DNA from: Candidatus Thiodiazotropha sp. (ex Epidulcina cf. delphinae)
GTDB lineage: Bacteria; Pseudomonadota; Gammaproteobacteria; Chromatiales; Chromatiaceae
Reading direction: 5' to 3'
Length of the DNA stretch: 64,000 nucleotides
NCBI GenBank assembly: GCA_025656455.1
Contig: JAHXHS010000009.1
Coordinates: 1-64,000, forward strand
The notes under the pieces are model-generated. The model searched no databases, had not been told where the DNA came from, and saw nothing but the letters and a program-made list of their open reading frames with translations. The position numbers were made by a program, and so were the translations under genes. Shown here one piece after another: positions 29,300 to 39,072 of the stretch. The number at the start of each line of letters is the position of its first letter. Within the stretch, counting starts at the first letter, position 1.

Positions 29300-30139
29300 T
29301 TAAGCCAGAGAGTGATTCGACCTATAGGCCAGATAGAGCAATAAGACGCCGAATAGGATCATCGGCGTGCTCAATACCTGGCCCATGGTCACCCAGTCAA
29401 AGGCAATATACCCGATGTGCGGATCCGGTAAACGCACAAATTCAATGGCGAAACGAAACAGCCCGTAACAGACCAAAAACAGTCCGGAGACCGCCATTCG
29501 CGGTCTTGGCCTGGCGGAAAAGACCCACAAGATCAGCAACAGCAGGACCCCTTCGAGAAAGAATTCATACAACTGGTTCGGATGTACAGGCAGGGAGTAT
29601 TCCGCATCCATTGGCAGCCCGAGCCTGCCGCACAGTCCACCGGCCAGATCGCACGGAACCCGCATCCCCCAAGGCAGATCGGTCACCCCACCCCACAATT
29701 CAGCATTGATGAAGTTGCCGAGACGACCGGCGCCCAGGCCGATGGTTACCAAAGGCGCGATGAAGTCAGTGGCATCAAAGAATGTGCGCCCCTCCTTGCG
29801 GGCAAAATACCACACGGCCAGCAGCACACCCACCAAGCCGCCATGAAATGACATCCCCCCCTCCCAGACCCTGAGGAGAGAGAGGGGGTCGCTCAGAAAA
29901 CCTTCGAGACCATAGATAAGGAGATAACCGACACGTCCACCCAGAACGACCCCGAGGACGATATAGAAGACGATATCGTCTACCTGGGCGGCGCTCCAGA
30001 CCATACCCGGCTTCCCAACCCGTACACGCCCCAGCCACCAGCCCCCCAGAAAACCGATCAGATACATCACCCCATACCAGTGGATGCTCACCTTCCCCAG
30101 GGTCAATATCACCGGTTCTATCTCGGGGTAGGTCATCAT
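29300..30139 (-). CDS. lgt: Phosphatidylglycerol-prolipoprotein diacylglyceryl transferase
   Basis: Inner-membrane enzyme that attaches diacylglycerol to prolipoprotein cysteines, the first step for lipoproteins such as RlpA here. About seven membrane helices; conserved IHWYGVMY, GGRVGYLL, GGMSFHGGLVG (essential His), GLGAGRLGNFINAELWG and YPVHPNQLYEF-like region. The frame extends to 30175, but the homology begins at MMTYPEIEPVILTLG, so ATG 30139 (or 30136) is preferred. Confidence 0.97.
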   Translation of the reverse strand: MMTYPEIEPVILTLGKVSIHWYGVMYLIGFLGGWWLGRVRVGKPGMVWSAAQVDDIVFYIVLGVVLGGRVGYLLIYGLEGFLSDPLSLLRVWEGGMSFHGGLVGVLLAVWYFARKEGRTFFDATDFIAPLVTIGLGAGRLGNFINAELWGGVTDLPWGMRVPCDLAGGLCGRLGLPMDAEYSLPVHPNQLYEFFLEGVLLLLILWVFSARPRPRMAVSGLFLVCYGLFRFAIEFVRLPDPHIGYIAFDWVTMGQVLSTPMILFGVLLLYLAYRSNHSLA

Positions 30140-30376
30140 GGCAGGGAATGGTACCACAGGAACGGCATTCGCCAATGTGACAGGAAATCGTAGCTCTGCA
30201 ATTTCATGACACTTATGGCATGATAGGATAGTGTGAAATTGGTCACATTTTCCACCGGTAGTGGAATTTATTTCGCAAGCCCCGTGACGGACTTCTACGG
30301 AGTGTCAAGTTTTTGATGGCTGCGCCGCTACCACGTATGACGATGCAAACCCCATCAGCATCCAACGGGAAGGACC

Positions 30377-30751
30377 ATGAGCTACGTACACGCACAGAAA
30401 TTTGAAACTTATATACCGCGGGAAATGGATACTTTAGGCTCTCGATTACGCAGAAAAAGACGAGAACGAGGCTGGACCCAGGAGGAGTTGGCGCTCCGCG
30501 CTGGCACCAACCAGGCCGTCATACAGAAGATAGAAAACGGTAAAAGCCTCCGCCCCAGGAAAATCGATGAGATCGCCCAGGTGCTGGATGTCAATCCGGC
30601 CTGGTTGATGTTCGGCGAAACCACTTCCACGGTGATGGACGATGAGGCCATCGAGGTTGCCAAGGCCTGGCACAATCTGCCGGAGCCCATTCGCAGTCGC
30701 ATTAAGCGCAACATTTTCGAACAGGTCCTACTCCATTCGAATAAGAAATAG
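30377..30751 (+). CDS. XRE-family helix-turn-helix regulator
   Basis: 124 aa. HTH_3 domain at about residues 21-76: LGSRLRRKRRERGWTQEELALRAGTNQAVIQKIENG. This is followed by a pattern (VLDVNPAWLMFGE) common in phage-repressor-like regulators, but no peptidase/LexA domain is present. GGGAAGGA precedes the ATG at 30377. Isolated from any target operon or prophage, so its regulon cannot be guessed; divergence from lgt is the only context. Confidence 0.85.
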   Translation: MSYVHAQKFETYIPREMDTLGSRLRRKRRERGWTQEELALRAGTNQAVIQKIENGKSLRPRKIDEIAQVLDVNPAWLMFGETTSTVMDDEAIEVAKAWHNLPEPIRSRIKRNIFEQVLLHSNKK

Positions 30752-30916
30752 CTCGCCTTCCGGACCGGGATGCCCCGCGCATCCCAGTGTTCCCAGGCCA
30801 GTTGACTTCATCGACTCGACTTCCCATTGAATCCCATGATGCGGGCATGCATTTCCCGCCATAGTTCGGATGTTTCGCCCGGGATAAGGTGCGGATAAGC
30901 CGAGAATCAGCCAGTA

Positions 30917-30932
30917 TAGGACACTACACTAG
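30917..30932. repeat. Solitary element end, inverse of 17277
   Basis: TAGGACACTACACTAG is the exact inverse complement of the end at 17277-17292. It lies 2 bp from the stop codon of the outer-membrane barrel gene. No partner end lies within a few hundred bases. Confidence 0.5.
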
Positions 30933-30934
30933 GA

Positions 30935-31582
30935 TCAGAATCTGTAGGAGACGCCAAAAGAGAAGACCGGGTAGTACCTGTAGAGCTTGATGTCGTCTTC
31001 GAAACTTTGTTCTTCTTTATCCAGGTCGTCAGGATCAACCAGCACCGCTGCCGCGCCGGTGGGGGTCAGACTCACACTGGCGGATCCCTGATACATGATG
31101 CCGAGATCCACATTGAAACCCCAACCGCTGCCGGTCGTCAGCAGATTGCCCCAGCCCAGACCGAGGTAAGGGGCGTGTTTATTGAATTCGAGCCTTGCGT
31201 CCAACCCGGTGTCGCTATAGGTCGTGTCGCCGATGGTGAGGGTGGTTGCCGCAGTGGAGCCGGTAAACTCGTTATTGTTCCTCAACAGGCCCGCGGTGAA
31301 GCGAAACCTGGACCCGAAGGGGTGCCAATCGGCAAACAGGGCAATGCTTCTCCATTGCAGATCCAGGTCGTATTCGATGTCATCGATTGTTTCGCTGATC
31401 TCGAAATCAAAGCGATTCACACCCAATCGCGCATTGAAGCGCTGCGACAGACCAAAGGTTCCCTCCACACCGATCCCCAGACTCCCCAGCCTACCGGAGA
31501 CCGCCACCTCATTCGCGCCAACCCAGAAAGGCGTCAGTAAAACCCCCGAAAGACCGAGTATTCCAACTGTTCGCCGCTTCAC
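30935..31582 (-). CDS. Outer-membrane beta-barrel protein
   Basis: 215 aa with a signal peptide ending near WVGANE and alternating amphipathic strands typical of an eight-stranded barrel: VAVSGRLGSLGIGVEGTFGL, FNARLGVNRFDFEIS, SIALFADWHPFGSRFRFTAGLL, APYLGLGWGN and SFGVSYRF. It ends in aromatic Phe, the BAM recognition signal. Similar 'outer membrane protein' families of unknown ligand occur widely in proteobacteria; no closer assignment is justified. Confidence 0.8.
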   Translation of the reverse strand: MKRRTVGILGLSGVLLTPFWVGANEVAVSGRLGSLGIGVEGTFGLSQRFNARLGVNRFDFEISETIDDIEYDLDLQWRSIALFADWHPFGSRFRFTAGLLRNNNEFTGSTAATTLTIGDTTYSDTGLDARLEFNKHAPYLGLGWGNLLTTGSGWGFNVDLGIMYQGSASVSLTPTGAAAVLVDPDDLDKEEQSFEDDIKLYRYYPVFSFGVSYRF

Positions 31583-31642
31583 CTTCGCCCCCTGACCAAA
31601 CTGTTTCGCTGTGGTGAAACTGCGGCAGAAACAGGATTTTCT

Positions 31643-31826
31643 TTAGCCCGCATTTCTCACACCCGATCGTAGCGAGACGGTTCAAGGGTGCGTGATGAGC
31701 GGCTTTCGCGACCGAGGGGCGCGCAGGCATAGTCGACACTATGTCGAGCACCCCGACAGAGTGAAAACCGTTCAGCGCGTGCCATTGGACCGTCGCAGTA
31801 GATCGGGTGTGAGAAATGCGGGCTAG
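31643..31826. repeat. Palindromic element, family 2, copy 3 (short)
   Basis: 184 bp between TTAG (31643-31646) and CTAG (31823-31826) with TAGCCCGCATTTCTCACACCCGAT ends. The interior differs from copies 1 and 2 and carries the stem CGAGACGGTT...AACCGT and the ATAGTCGACACTATGTCG palindrome. The right-hand CTA (31823-31825) is the moaE stop codon read on the minus strand. Confidence 0.87.
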
Positions 31827-32284
31827 GGCTTTGACTGCCAGCGCCGGACCGCCCTGTCATCGTTCTCTCTGGCGTCCACCCAGCGCTCACTATCGCCCGT
31901 TGACTCCCTCTTCCAAAATGGGGCCTTGGTCTTGAGATAATCGATGATGAATTCACAGGCCATAAAGGCCTCCTTACGATGACGGCTTGCCACGGCCACC
32001 AGCACGATAGGGTCTGACGGCATCAGCTCACCCACCCTGTGAACCACCCGGCAATGTTGCAGCTCCCAGCGTGCATCCGCCTCATCCACTATCTGGCGCA
32101 GGGCCTTCTCCGTCATACCCGGATAGTGCTCGAGGAACAGGCGATCGACCTTGTCGCCCTGATTGCTATCCCGCATCAGGCCGATAAACGTGACCACGGC
32201 CCCGATGGAAGGATCATCCGCGCGCAACAAGTCAACTTCGCGATTGGGATCGAAGGGTTCGCTCTGCACGCGCACGCTGTTCAC
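31823..32284 (-). CDS. moaE: Molybdopterin synthase catalytic subunit MoaE
   Basis: Large subunit of molybdopterin synthase, which transfers sulfur from MoaD thiocarboxylate to cyclic pyranopterin. 153 aa. Family motifs: GAVVTFIGLMRD, LFLEHYPGMTEKAL, HRVGELMPSDPIVLVAVASRHRKEAF (catalytic Lys/Arg region) and FIIDYLKTKAPFWKRE. Follows moaD by 3 bp. The stop codon TAG is at the tip of the palindromic element; the C-terminus (ending RRWQSKP) has normal length. Confidence 0.96.
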   Translation of the reverse strand: MNSVRVQSEPFDPNREVDLLRADDPSIGAVVTFIGLMRDSNQGDKVDRLFLEHYPGMTEKALRQIVDEADARWELQHCRVVHRVGELMPSDPIVLVAVASRHRKEAFMACEFIIDYLKTKAPFWKRESTGDSERWVDARENDDRAVRRWQSKP

Positions 32285-32287
32285 GGC

Positions 32288-32539
32288 TCAGCCTCCGGTC
32301 ACCGGTGGAAACAGCGCAACCTCGTCACCCTCGCGCAGGGGGGTCTGCCTGTCGGCCACCTCTTGGTTGACCGCCATCATCACACGCTGATCCTCCGCGA
32401 ACAGGCGGGCCCAGGTATCGCCACGCTCCCGAAGCCGCACCAGAAGATCGCCCAGGCATGACAAACCCTCGATCTCCAACTGCTCCGCATCAACACCGAG
32501 CTCTTCTCGAAAGCGGGCGAAAAAAAGTAATTGAATCAT
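32288..32539 (-). CDS. moaD: Molybdopterin synthase sulfur carrier subunit MoaD
   Basis: 83-aa ubiquitin-like sulfur carrier ending in the essential Gly-Gly (PPVTGG), which is adenylated and thiocarboxylated by MoeB. Starts IQLLFFARFREELG, the usual MoaD N-terminus. ATG overlaps the moeA stop by 4 bp. Confidence 0.96.
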   Translation of the reverse strand: MIQLLFFARFREELGVDAEQLEIEGLSCLGDLLVRLRERGDTWARLFAEDQRVMMAVNQEVADRQTPLREGDEVALFPPVTGG

Positions 32540-33780
32540 GACATCAACTCGCTGAACGGAATGAAATCCACCCTATCGCCTGGCGCTATCTCGGTCAGGG
32601 GAGGCAATACCGCAAGCCCATTGGCCCATACCACGGAACTCAACACACCCGATGAACGGTTCGGATAGAGACGGACCACAGCCCGCCCCTGTTCATCGAG
32701 TTCAAGACGCCCCCGGGCATACTCCCGGCGTTTGTCAGTGGCAGGCTTCTCAAAGCCTGCCAGCGCCTTCAGTGGTGTTGGCGTAACCCCCTGATCAACG
32801 CCCTGCATGCGCAGAATGAACGGCCTGGCGAAAACAGCAAAGGTGACAAACAGGGAGACCGGATTTCCAGGCGCGCCCAAAAATGGCGTATCGCCGATAC
32901 GACCATAAGCCAGGGGTTTGCCGGGTCGACAGGCGATCTTCCACAAATCGAGGGAGCCAAGCCGCTCAACCGCCGGTTTAACGTGATCCTCCTCACCCAC
33001 CGAAACTCCGCCGGAGGCCAGCACCAGGTCAGCCGCCTCGGCGCCCCGTAACAAAGCTTCACAGGTAGCCTCCAAGGTGTCTTCGACGATCCCCAATTGG
33101 ATCACCTCACAACCCAGCCGCTGCAACAGACCCGCCAATGTGAACTGGTTGGAATTGTAGATCTCTCCGGATTTCAGTTCCTCACCCGGCATGACCAATT
33201 CATCGCCACTGGAGAAAACCGCCACTCGCAACCGACGATAGACCGATATCTCGGCAACGCCTACCGAAGCGGCCAACCCGAGATGTTGCGGCGCCAAACG
33301 AAGTCCGGCCGTCAATATCGCCTCCCCTTGCAGGATGTCTTCGCCGGCCCGCCGGATATTGGCGCCAGGCACCGGCGTTTCCTTCACCCTGACCTCCTCG
33401 CCTTCCACCTCGCATACCTCCTGCATCACCACCGCATCGGCGCCCGGCGGCACTGGGGCGCCGGTGAAGATACGGGCTGCCGTCCCTTGCAACAGCTCGG
33501 TTCCGGTCGATCCGGCAGGAATACGCTGGGTCACGCGCAACCCGGATATCGGCGCAGTCAGATCTTGAGTACTGACGGCATATCCGTCCATTGCGCTGTT
33601 GTCCCAAGGCGGCACGTCAACGCAGCTATTCACCGGCTCGGCCAGCACACGTCCCAGCGCTGCGTCGAGAGGCAAGGTCTCTCGTTGGGTGACCGGTTCA
33701 GCCTGATCAAGCAGATACCGCAGGGCCTCATCCACCGCCTTCAGGTGCGGCTGATGACTATCGCAATCACAATCAGCCAT
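32536..33780 (-). CDS. moeA: Molybdopterin molybdenumtransferase MoeA
   Basis: Inserts molybdenum into adenylated molybdopterin. 414 aa after choosing ATG at 33780 (MADCDCDSHQ); longer upstream extension would run into moaB. Motifs: VPPWDNSAMDGYAV, GTAARIFTGAPVPPGADAVVMQE, SGDELVMPGEELKSGEIYNSN, ASGGVSVGEEDHVKPA and LGAPGNPVSLFVTF. Central gene of the moaB-moeA-moaD-moaE cluster; moaA, moaC and moeB are not in the window. Confidence 0.96.
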   Translation of the reverse strand: MADCDCDSHQPHLKAVDEALRYLLDQAEPVTQRETLPLDAALGRVLAEPVNSCVDVPPWDNSAMDGYAVSTQDLTAPISGLRVTQRIPAGSTGTELLQGTAARIFTGAPVPPGADAVVMQEVCEVEGEEVRVKETPVPGANIRRAGEDILQGEAILTAGLRLAPQHLGLAASVGVAEISVYRRLRVAVFSSGDELVMPGEELKSGEIYNSNQFTLAGLLQRLGCEVIQLGIVEDTLEATCEALLRGAEAADLVLASGGVSVGEEDHVKPAVERLGSLDLWKIACRPGKPLAYGRIGDTPFLGAPGNPVSLFVTFAVFARPFILRMQGVDQGVTPTPLKALAGFEKPATDKRREYARGRLELDEQGRAVVRLYPNRSSGVLSSVVWANGLAVLPPLTEIAPGDRVDFIPFSELMS

Positions 33781-33781
33781 C

Positions 33782-34312
33782 TCAGACCTCCAGCAAACGG
33801 GGAAACATCTGGGCAAAATTACAGGGACGGGTGCGCATATCGAGTTGGGCCTTGAGAATCTTGTCCCAGCCTGTCCGGCAAGCACCCGTGGACCCCGGCA
33901 GGCAGAAGATCAACGTACCGTTCGCCAGGCCGGCAATAGCCCGCGACTGAATCGAGGAGGTACCGATCTCTTCCAGGGAGATCGAGCGATAGAGTTCGCC
34001 GAAACCCTCGATCGTCTTATCGAACAGAGGCAGCAATGCTTCCGGGGTGCTGTCGCGGCCGGTGATGCCCGTGCCGCCAGTAGAGACAACCACATGCACG
34101 TCACCGTCAGCGATCCAGCGAGAGACAACGGCCCGCATCTGGTAGATGTCATCCGGTACGATGACCTTATCCACGACCTGATGCCCCGCCTCGAGGGCCC
34201 GCTCTTTCAGGGCCTTGCCCGACTTGTCGGTCTCTTCGGTGCGACTATCCGAGACCGTCAGCACAGCCAGGTTGAGGGGAACGAACTCGCTATCTTTAAA
34301 GTGTCCGGACAT
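33782..34312 (-). CDS. moaB: Molybdenum cofactor biosynthesis protein B
   Basis: MoaB/Mog-family molybdopterin adenylyltransferase-like protein, 176 aa from ATG 34312 (MSGHFKDSEF), where homology starts. Motifs: LAVLTVSDSRTEETDKSG, VVVSTGGTGITGRDSTPEAL and LIFCLPGSTGACRTGW. Separated from moeA by 1 bp. Upstream (34313 onwards) is an AT-rich repeat region without a clear promoter. Confidence 0.95.
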   Translation of the reverse strand: MSGHFKDSEFVPLNLAVLTVSDSRTEETDKSGKALKERALEAGHQVVDKVIVPDDIYQMRAVVSRWIADGDVHVVVSTGGTGITGRDSTPEALLPLFDKTIEGFGELYRSISLEEIGTSSIQSRAIAGLANGTLIFCLPGSTGACRTGWDKILKAQLDMRTRPCNFAQMFPRLLEV

Positions 34313-34696
34313 AGTTCTCTCTCGGTTAGGTTTGTCAGCGCCCATCCATTAGCAGCCAGGAAACAACCCATGTCAGGGTATATATAATTTTGAATTGTGA
34401 ATTTTGAGTTTTGAATTAAATGGTGTGTGCTGCGCACACGGCTTAAATAATAGCCGTCCGTAATCCACAATGATCACCATTTCGGCGAGACGCAACTTCG
34501 AAAACGCTGAAACAATATAACGCAAACATCGCCATGAAACGTATAGGCGAAAAAAACGTAGATATATCAATCTACTCGTTTTGCATTCATTATGTTTCTC
34601 AGCGCGCTTAACGTTAAAACGGTTTTTTCTGAATACACATCAATTAACACCACTTCAAAAAAAATCGCGAGCAAAGCGAGCACCGAAATTCAAAAC
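34313..34696. other. AT-rich intergenic region with inverted ends
   Basis: No gene seen. Much more AT-rich than its surroundings. TTTTGAATTGTGAATTTTGAG (from 34387) and its counterpart (to 34709) form inverted ends about 320 bp apart. Inside are a GTGTGCGCAGCACAC-like palindrome near 34422-34439 and a 23-bp string ATATAACGCAAACATCGCCATGAA (34514-34537) that recurs at 39156-39179 near gcvH. Confidence 0.65.
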
Positions 34697-34709
34697 TCAA
34701 AATTCATAG
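34386..34709. repeat. AT-rich element with GAATTTTGAGTTTTGAATT inverted ends
   Basis: Left end TTTTGAATTGTGAATTTTGAGTTTTGAATT (34387-34416), right end GAAATTCAAAACTCAAAATTCATAG (34685-34709). The right end encodes the last residues (YEF) and the TGA stop of the PfkB-family kinase. Base composition sharply different from neighbours, consistent with an acquired non-coding element. Confidence 0.65.
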
Positions 34710-35629
34710 TCAAACGCCTTCTCAAACCGGTGCGCAAACTCCTCTGTCGATACGAAATGATTCTGCGTTCCCGCACACTCGATCTTTATCGCACCCATCA
34801 ACGCGGCGATCCGGCCAGTGGTCTCCCAGTCCATATCGTTCATCAGCCCGTATAACAACCCGGCGCGATAGGCGTCGCCACAGCCTGTAGGATCGACCAC
34901 CGTTTTTACCGGTGCGGCGGGAATCGTATAGTTTTTGTCGCGGGTGATGATCTCAGAACCCTCGCCGCCACGGGTAACGATAACCCCATCCACCATCTCT
35001 GCCAGTTGTTTCAGACTCTTGCCCGTACGCTCCCGCATCAGCATCGCTTCATAGTCGTTGAAGGCCAGCCAATTGGCCTGTTCGGCGAATGTCAGCAGAC
35101 TATCGCCATCGAACATCGGCATGCCTTGACCCGGATCAAAAATAAACGGCACGCCACTGTCGGCGAACTGCGCAGCATGCTCGACCATGCCTTGCCGCCC
35201 GTCCGGAGAGACCATGCCCAGGGTGCAGCCGTCAATCTTTGAGACATCGATCTGATGGGCCTGGTTCATCGCCCCGGGGTGGAATGCGGTAATCTGATTG
35301 TCGTCCTTGTCGGTGGTGATATAGGCCTGGGCGGTATAGCTCCCCGGTATCTCCAAGATCTGATCCCGACTGACGCCGCACTCATCCATCCATTTGGCAT
35401 AGGGGGCGAAATCCTCGCCAACGGCGCCCACCGGTTTTCCCTCGCCGCCCAGCATGTTCAGGTTATAAGCGATGTTCCCGGCACATCCCCCGAACTCTCG
35501 CCGCATATCGGGCACCAGAAACGAGACATTCAGGATATGCACCTGCTCCGGCAGGATGTGATGCTTAAAATGGTCCTGGAAGACCATAATGGTATCAAAG
35601 GCAAAAGAGCCACAAATCAAGGCCGACAT
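34697..35629 (-). CDS. PfkB-family carbohydrate/adenosine kinase
   Basis: 310-aa ribokinase-fold kinase. Motifs: FGGCAGNIAYNLNMLGG (PfkB signature 1 region) and DPTGCGDAYRAGLLYGL (signature 2 with catalytic Asp and anion hole), VTRGGEGSEI. Annotated homologues are often called adenosine kinase; the real substrate is not certain. The final residues FDYEF and the stop fall inside the end of an AT-rich inverted-repeat element, so the native C-terminus may have been altered. Downstream of gcvPB in the same direction. Confidence 0.9.
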   Translation of the reverse strand: MSALICGSFAFDTIMVFQDHFKHHILPEQVHILNVSFLVPDMRREFGGCAGNIAYNLNMLGGEGKPVGAVGEDFAPYAKWMDECGVSRDQILEIPGSYTAQAYITTDKDDNQITAFHPGAMNQAHQIDVSKIDGCTLGMVSPDGRQGMVEHAAQFADSGVPFIFDPGQGMPMFDGDSLLTFAEQANWLAFNDYEAMLMRERTGKSLKQLAEMVDGVIVTRGGEGSEIITRDKNYTIPAAPVKTVVDPTGCGDAYRAGLLYGLMNDMDWETTGRIAALMGAIKIECAGTQNHFVSTEEFAHRFEKAFDYEF

Positions 35630-35755
35630 ACTAACCCCTTGTCGATTTCAGTTATTCCGAATAGCTATTAACCGTTGATCTCAAACAACGCCCCAAACCA
35701 GACCATAAACCCATTTGCGTTTATTTGCGGTGATTGGCGTTCATTTGAGGCTAAA

Positions 35756-37216
35756 TCATTTGCTTGGCTGCTCACCACCCTTCCAGGCCAGATCGAGTTC
35801 GCGGGCCGCGCGCACATCGTCGAGCCGTCTCACCGGCATGGTATGAGGCGCCTGCTTAACCGTTTCGGGTTGGTTCTCAGCCTCTTGCTTGATGGTCTGC
35901 ATGATTTCGACAAAGTTATCGAGATCCTCCTTCGCCTCTGTCTCCGTCGGCTCCACCAATAGACACTCCGGCACCAACAAGGGAAAGTAGGTGGTCGGCG
36001 CATGCACGCCATAGTCGAGCAATCGCTTGGCGAAATCCATGGTATTGACACCCAACTCCTTGGCCTGTCGCTTCAAGGTCAGAATAAACTCATGGCTGGC
36101 GCGCCGCTCAGGATAGGCGGCGTCGAAACCGGCATCCATCAATCGCTTCAACAAATAGTTTGCATTGAGCGTGGAAAACTCGGAAACCCTGTGCATGCCT
36201 TCACGACCCAACAGGCGGGCATAGACATAGGCACGAATCAACACCCCGGCGTTGCCGGCAAAGGCGGATAGACGCCCAATGGAGTCGGGGCGATCGATCT
36301 CTGTCAACCAGCGATAGTCGCTGCCGTCGAAATCGACCATCGGCACCGGCAGGTAGGGCTCAAGCCGCTTGCTGACCCCAACGGGCCCGGCGCCCGGCCC
36401 GCCGCCGCCATGCGGGGTGGAGAAGGTCTTGTGCAGGTTCATATGGATGACGTCGAAGCCCATGTCGCCGGGGCGCACCTTGCCGAGTATGGCGTTCAGA
36501 TTGGCGCCGTCGTAGTAGAGCAGGCCGCCCACGGCATGCACCAATTCGGCAATCTCTTTGATGCGCCGCTCGAACACCCCTACGGTTGAAGGATTGGTGA
36601 GCATGATGCCTGCGGTTTGCGGCCCCAGGACGCTCTTCAGGGCCTCGATATCGATATCGCCATCCGCGCCGGTGGGAATCTCCCGCGCCTTGTAACCGCA
36701 CATCACCGCCGAGGCAGGATTGGTGCCATGCGCCGCATCGGGCACTAAAATCTCACTTCGCGCACCGTCTTCCCTGGCATCGTGATAGGCGCGGATCATC
36801 GCCACGCCGGCAAATTCCCCCTGAGCGCCGGCGGCAGGGGTAAGAGAGACCGCATGCATCCCGGTGACGGTCTTGAGAATCTCCTGCAGCTCATAGAGGC
36901 AGGCCATGAATCCCTGACTGTGGGTATCGGGCGCCAGTGGATGGCGGGAGAGAAGTCCTGGCAGACTCGCCAGTGTGTTACAAGCCCGCGGGTTATATTT
37001 CATGGTGCAGGAGCCCAGTGGATAGAACTGGGTGTCGATGGAGAAATTCTTCTGCGACAAGCGGGTAAAATGCCGCACTGCCTGCATCTCCGAGACTTGC
37101 GGAAGGAGCGGTGGCCTGGTGCGGCGCAGTTCCGCCGGGATGCCTGCCGCTTCCGTGGTCTCCAATGGCGCCTGGGCCGTTGCCCGGCGCCCTTCTCTTG
37201 AATGTTCGTAGATCAT
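35756..37216 (-). CDS. gcvPB: Glycine dehydrogenase (decarboxylating) subunit 2
   Basis: C-terminal half of the split P-protein, carrying the PLP lysine: K263 in [18 protein letters not shown]. 486 aa. Other conserved segments: [35 protein letters not shown] and [11 protein letters not shown]. Acts with GcvPA to decarboxylate glycine and load aminomethyl onto lipoyl-GcvH. Begins 9 bp after gcvPA. Split P-proteins occur in many bacteria; E. coli has a single chain. Confidence 0.97.
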   Translation of the reverse strand: MIYEHSREGRRATAQAPLETTEAAGIPAELRRTRPPLLPQVSEMQAVRHFTRLSQKNFSIDTQFYPLGSCTMKYNPRACNTLASLPGLLSRHPLAPDTHSQGFMACLYELQEILKTVTGMHAVSLTPAAGAQGEFAGVAMIRAYHDAREDGARSEILVPDAAHGTNPASAVMCGYKAREIPTGADGDIDIEALKSVLGPQTAGIMLTNPSTVGVFERRIKEIAELVHAVGGLLYYDGANLNAILGKVRPGDMGFDVIHMNLHKTFSTPHGGGGPGAGPVGVSKRLEPYLPVPMVDFDGSDYRWLTEIDRPDSIGRLSAFAGNAGVLIRAYVYARLLGREGMHRVSEFSTLNANYLLKRLMDAGFDAAYPERRASHEFILTLKRQAKELGVNTMDFAKRLLDYGVHAPTTYFPLLVPECLLVEPTETEAKEDLDNFVEIMQTIKQEAENQPETVKQAPHTMPVRRLDDVRAARELDLAWKGGEQPSK

Positions 37217-37225
37217 GATCTTCTG

Positions 37226-38623
37226 TCACCAATCCGGCTTCAGCTGGCAGGGCGTCTGCGACTGCGACTGAATAACCCGTTCCAACTTAGCACGGTAATT
37301 TTCGATATCATCCTCACTGCGCAACTCTGTGGCGCACACCAGCAGTGCATCACCCAACGCCGGATAGTCGGCGCTCAAATCGACCCCCCCCAGCACATTG
37401 TGAGCGGCCAGGGCACGCAGGGCCTTCTTCGCTTCGATCGGCAGGCGCAGCACCCGCTCATGAAACACGGCCCCCTCAAAGACCGGCTCTACGCCGGGAA
37501 GCGCGGTCAGCGCCTGTATCAGTCTGTCTGTATTGGCATGGCAGGCCGCCGCGGTCCGTTGCAGGCCTTCCGCCCCCATCAGGGTCATATGAATGGTGGC
37601 GGCCGTAACCATCAGCCCCTGGTTGGTGCAGATGTTGGAGGTCGCTTTCGAGCGACGAATATGTTGCTCTCTCGCTTGCAGGGTCAGGGCATAGCCGGTT
37701 TTACCCTCCACATCGACCGTCTTACCGATGATGCGGCCGGGTATCTGACGAACCAGTTTGTCGGTACTGCAGAGAAATCCGAAATAGGGGCCGCCGGAAG
37801 CCAGAGGCGCCCCCAAGGGTTGACCCTCGCCGCAACAGATATCAGCCCCTTGCTCCCCCCACTCGCCGGCGGGTTTCAGCAAAGCCATGGCAAGGGGGTT
37901 CACCACCGCAATGGCCAGCATCCCATTCTGATGGGCCCAGTCGGTCAACCCATCCACTGCCTCCAATACACCGAAAAAATTGGGTTGGGGAATAACCAGC
38001 GCAGCGAAATCCTCTCCGCCATGGGTTTCCAGGTCCGCGCTGTCGATGAGGCCGGTGTTGGCGTCATAGTCGACTTCGACCAACTCGATCCGCTGGTTGC
38101 GCACAATGGTGTGAACCACCCGACGATAGGCCGGGTGCAGACTGCGTGGCAACAGGATGCGTTTGGATTTCGACTTGCGATTCGCCCGAACCGCCATCAA
38201 TACCGCCTCGGCCAGGGCCGACGCGCCATCGTAGAGCGATGCATTGGAGACATCCATGCCGGTCAGGGCGGTCATCATCGACTGGTACTCATAGAGGAGC
38301 TGCAGCGTGCCCTGACTCGCTTCCGCCTGATACGGGGTATAGGCGGTATAGAACTCGCCGCGGGTGGCAAGCTCCCAGACAGCCGCCGGGATATGGTGGT
38401 CATAGGCGCCGGCGCCGATGAAGCAGAGCGGTTGCCCGTCTGCGCGGGCACGGGCCTGCATCAACCGGGAGACCTCCATTTCAGGCATGCCGGGTGGTAT
38501 CGTTTCCAGTTCGCCGCAACGCAACTCCCTGGGTATTTCATCAAAAAGCGCATCGATATGCCCTACCCCGATGGCAGCGAGCATCTCTCGAATATCTTCT
38601 TCTGTATGGGGGATGAATGGCAT
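37226..38623 (-). CDS. gcvPA: Glycine dehydrogenase (decarboxylating) subunit 1
   Basis: N-terminal half of the split P-protein, 465 aa. Conserved segments: [59 protein letters not shown] and [18 protein letters not shown]. Starts 56 bp after gcvH. Functions only as a complex with GcvPB. Confidence 0.97.
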   Translation of the reverse strand: MPFIPHTEEDIREMLAAIGVGHIDALFDEIPRELRCGELETIPPGMPEMEVSRLMQARARADGQPLCFIGAGAYDHHIPAAVWELATRGEFYTAYTPYQAEASQGTLQLLYEYQSMMTALTGMDVSNASLYDGASALAEAVLMAVRANRKSKSKRILLPRSLHPAYRRVVHTIVRNQRIELVEVDYDANTGLIDSADLETHGGEDFAALVIPQPNFFGVLEAVDGLTDWAHQNGMLAIAVVNPLAMALLKPAGEWGEQGADICCGEGQPLGAPLASGGPYFGFLCSTDKLVRQIPGRIIGKTVDVEGKTGYALTLQAREQHIRRSKATSNICTNQGLMVTAATIHMTLMGAEGLQRTAAACHANTDRLIQALTALPGVEPVFEGAVFHERVLRLPIEAKKALRALAAHNVLGGVDLSADYPALGDALLVCATELRSEDDIENYRAKLERVIQSQSQTPCQLKPDW

Positions 38624-38679
38624 ATCAGTCTCTATAAAGGGCTACAGCAACGTCTGGTGGCGGTTCACAAGAGAGTCCC

Positions 38680-39072
38680 TCAGGCCTCCTCGGCAAGCAA
38701 GGCGTCGTAGCCGGTGGCATCGAGCAGGTTATCGAGTTCACCGCTCTCAGTCAGTTTGACCTTAAACATCCAGCCGGCGCCAAAGGCATCCTCATTGATG
38801 GTCTCCGGGGCGCCATCCAGCGCCTCATTGACGGCGATGACCTCGCCGGTTACCGGACTGTAAACATCAGAGGCGGCCTTCACCGACTCGACAACGGCGC
38901 AATCGCTGCCGGCCTCGAGCGACGCACCGACCTCGGGCAGGTCGACAAATACCAGATCGCCCAACAACTCCTGGGCATGATCGGTAATACCAATAGTAAA
39001 ACTGCCGTCACCCTCGTCTTTCAACCATTCGTGAGATTTGGCATAACGGCGGTCAGTAGGTGTATTGCTCAT
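38680..39072 (-). CDS. gcvH: Glycine cleavage system H protein
   Basis: Lipoyl carrier protein of the glycine cleavage system, 130 aa. Lipoyl-lysine K65 in VESVKAASD, with the usual SHEWL N-terminal and [10 protein letters not shown]-terminal motifs. AAGGAT precedes the ATG. It would be lipoylated by LipB/LipA. The 589-bp gap to gcvT is filled by palindromic elements, so co-transcription with gcvT is in doubt. Confidence 0.98.
   Translation of the reverse strand: MSNTPTDRRYAKSHEWLKDEGDGSFTIGITDHAQELLGDLVFVDLPEVGASLEAGSDCAVVESVKAASDVYSPVTGEVIAVNEALDGAPETINEDAFGAGWMFKVKLTESGELDNLLDATGYDALLAEEA

Noticed and set aside
30377..30751. XRE regulator as a prophage repressor or toxin-antitoxin antitoxin
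   Set aside because: No integrase, phage or toxin gene is adjacent; context is housekeeping.
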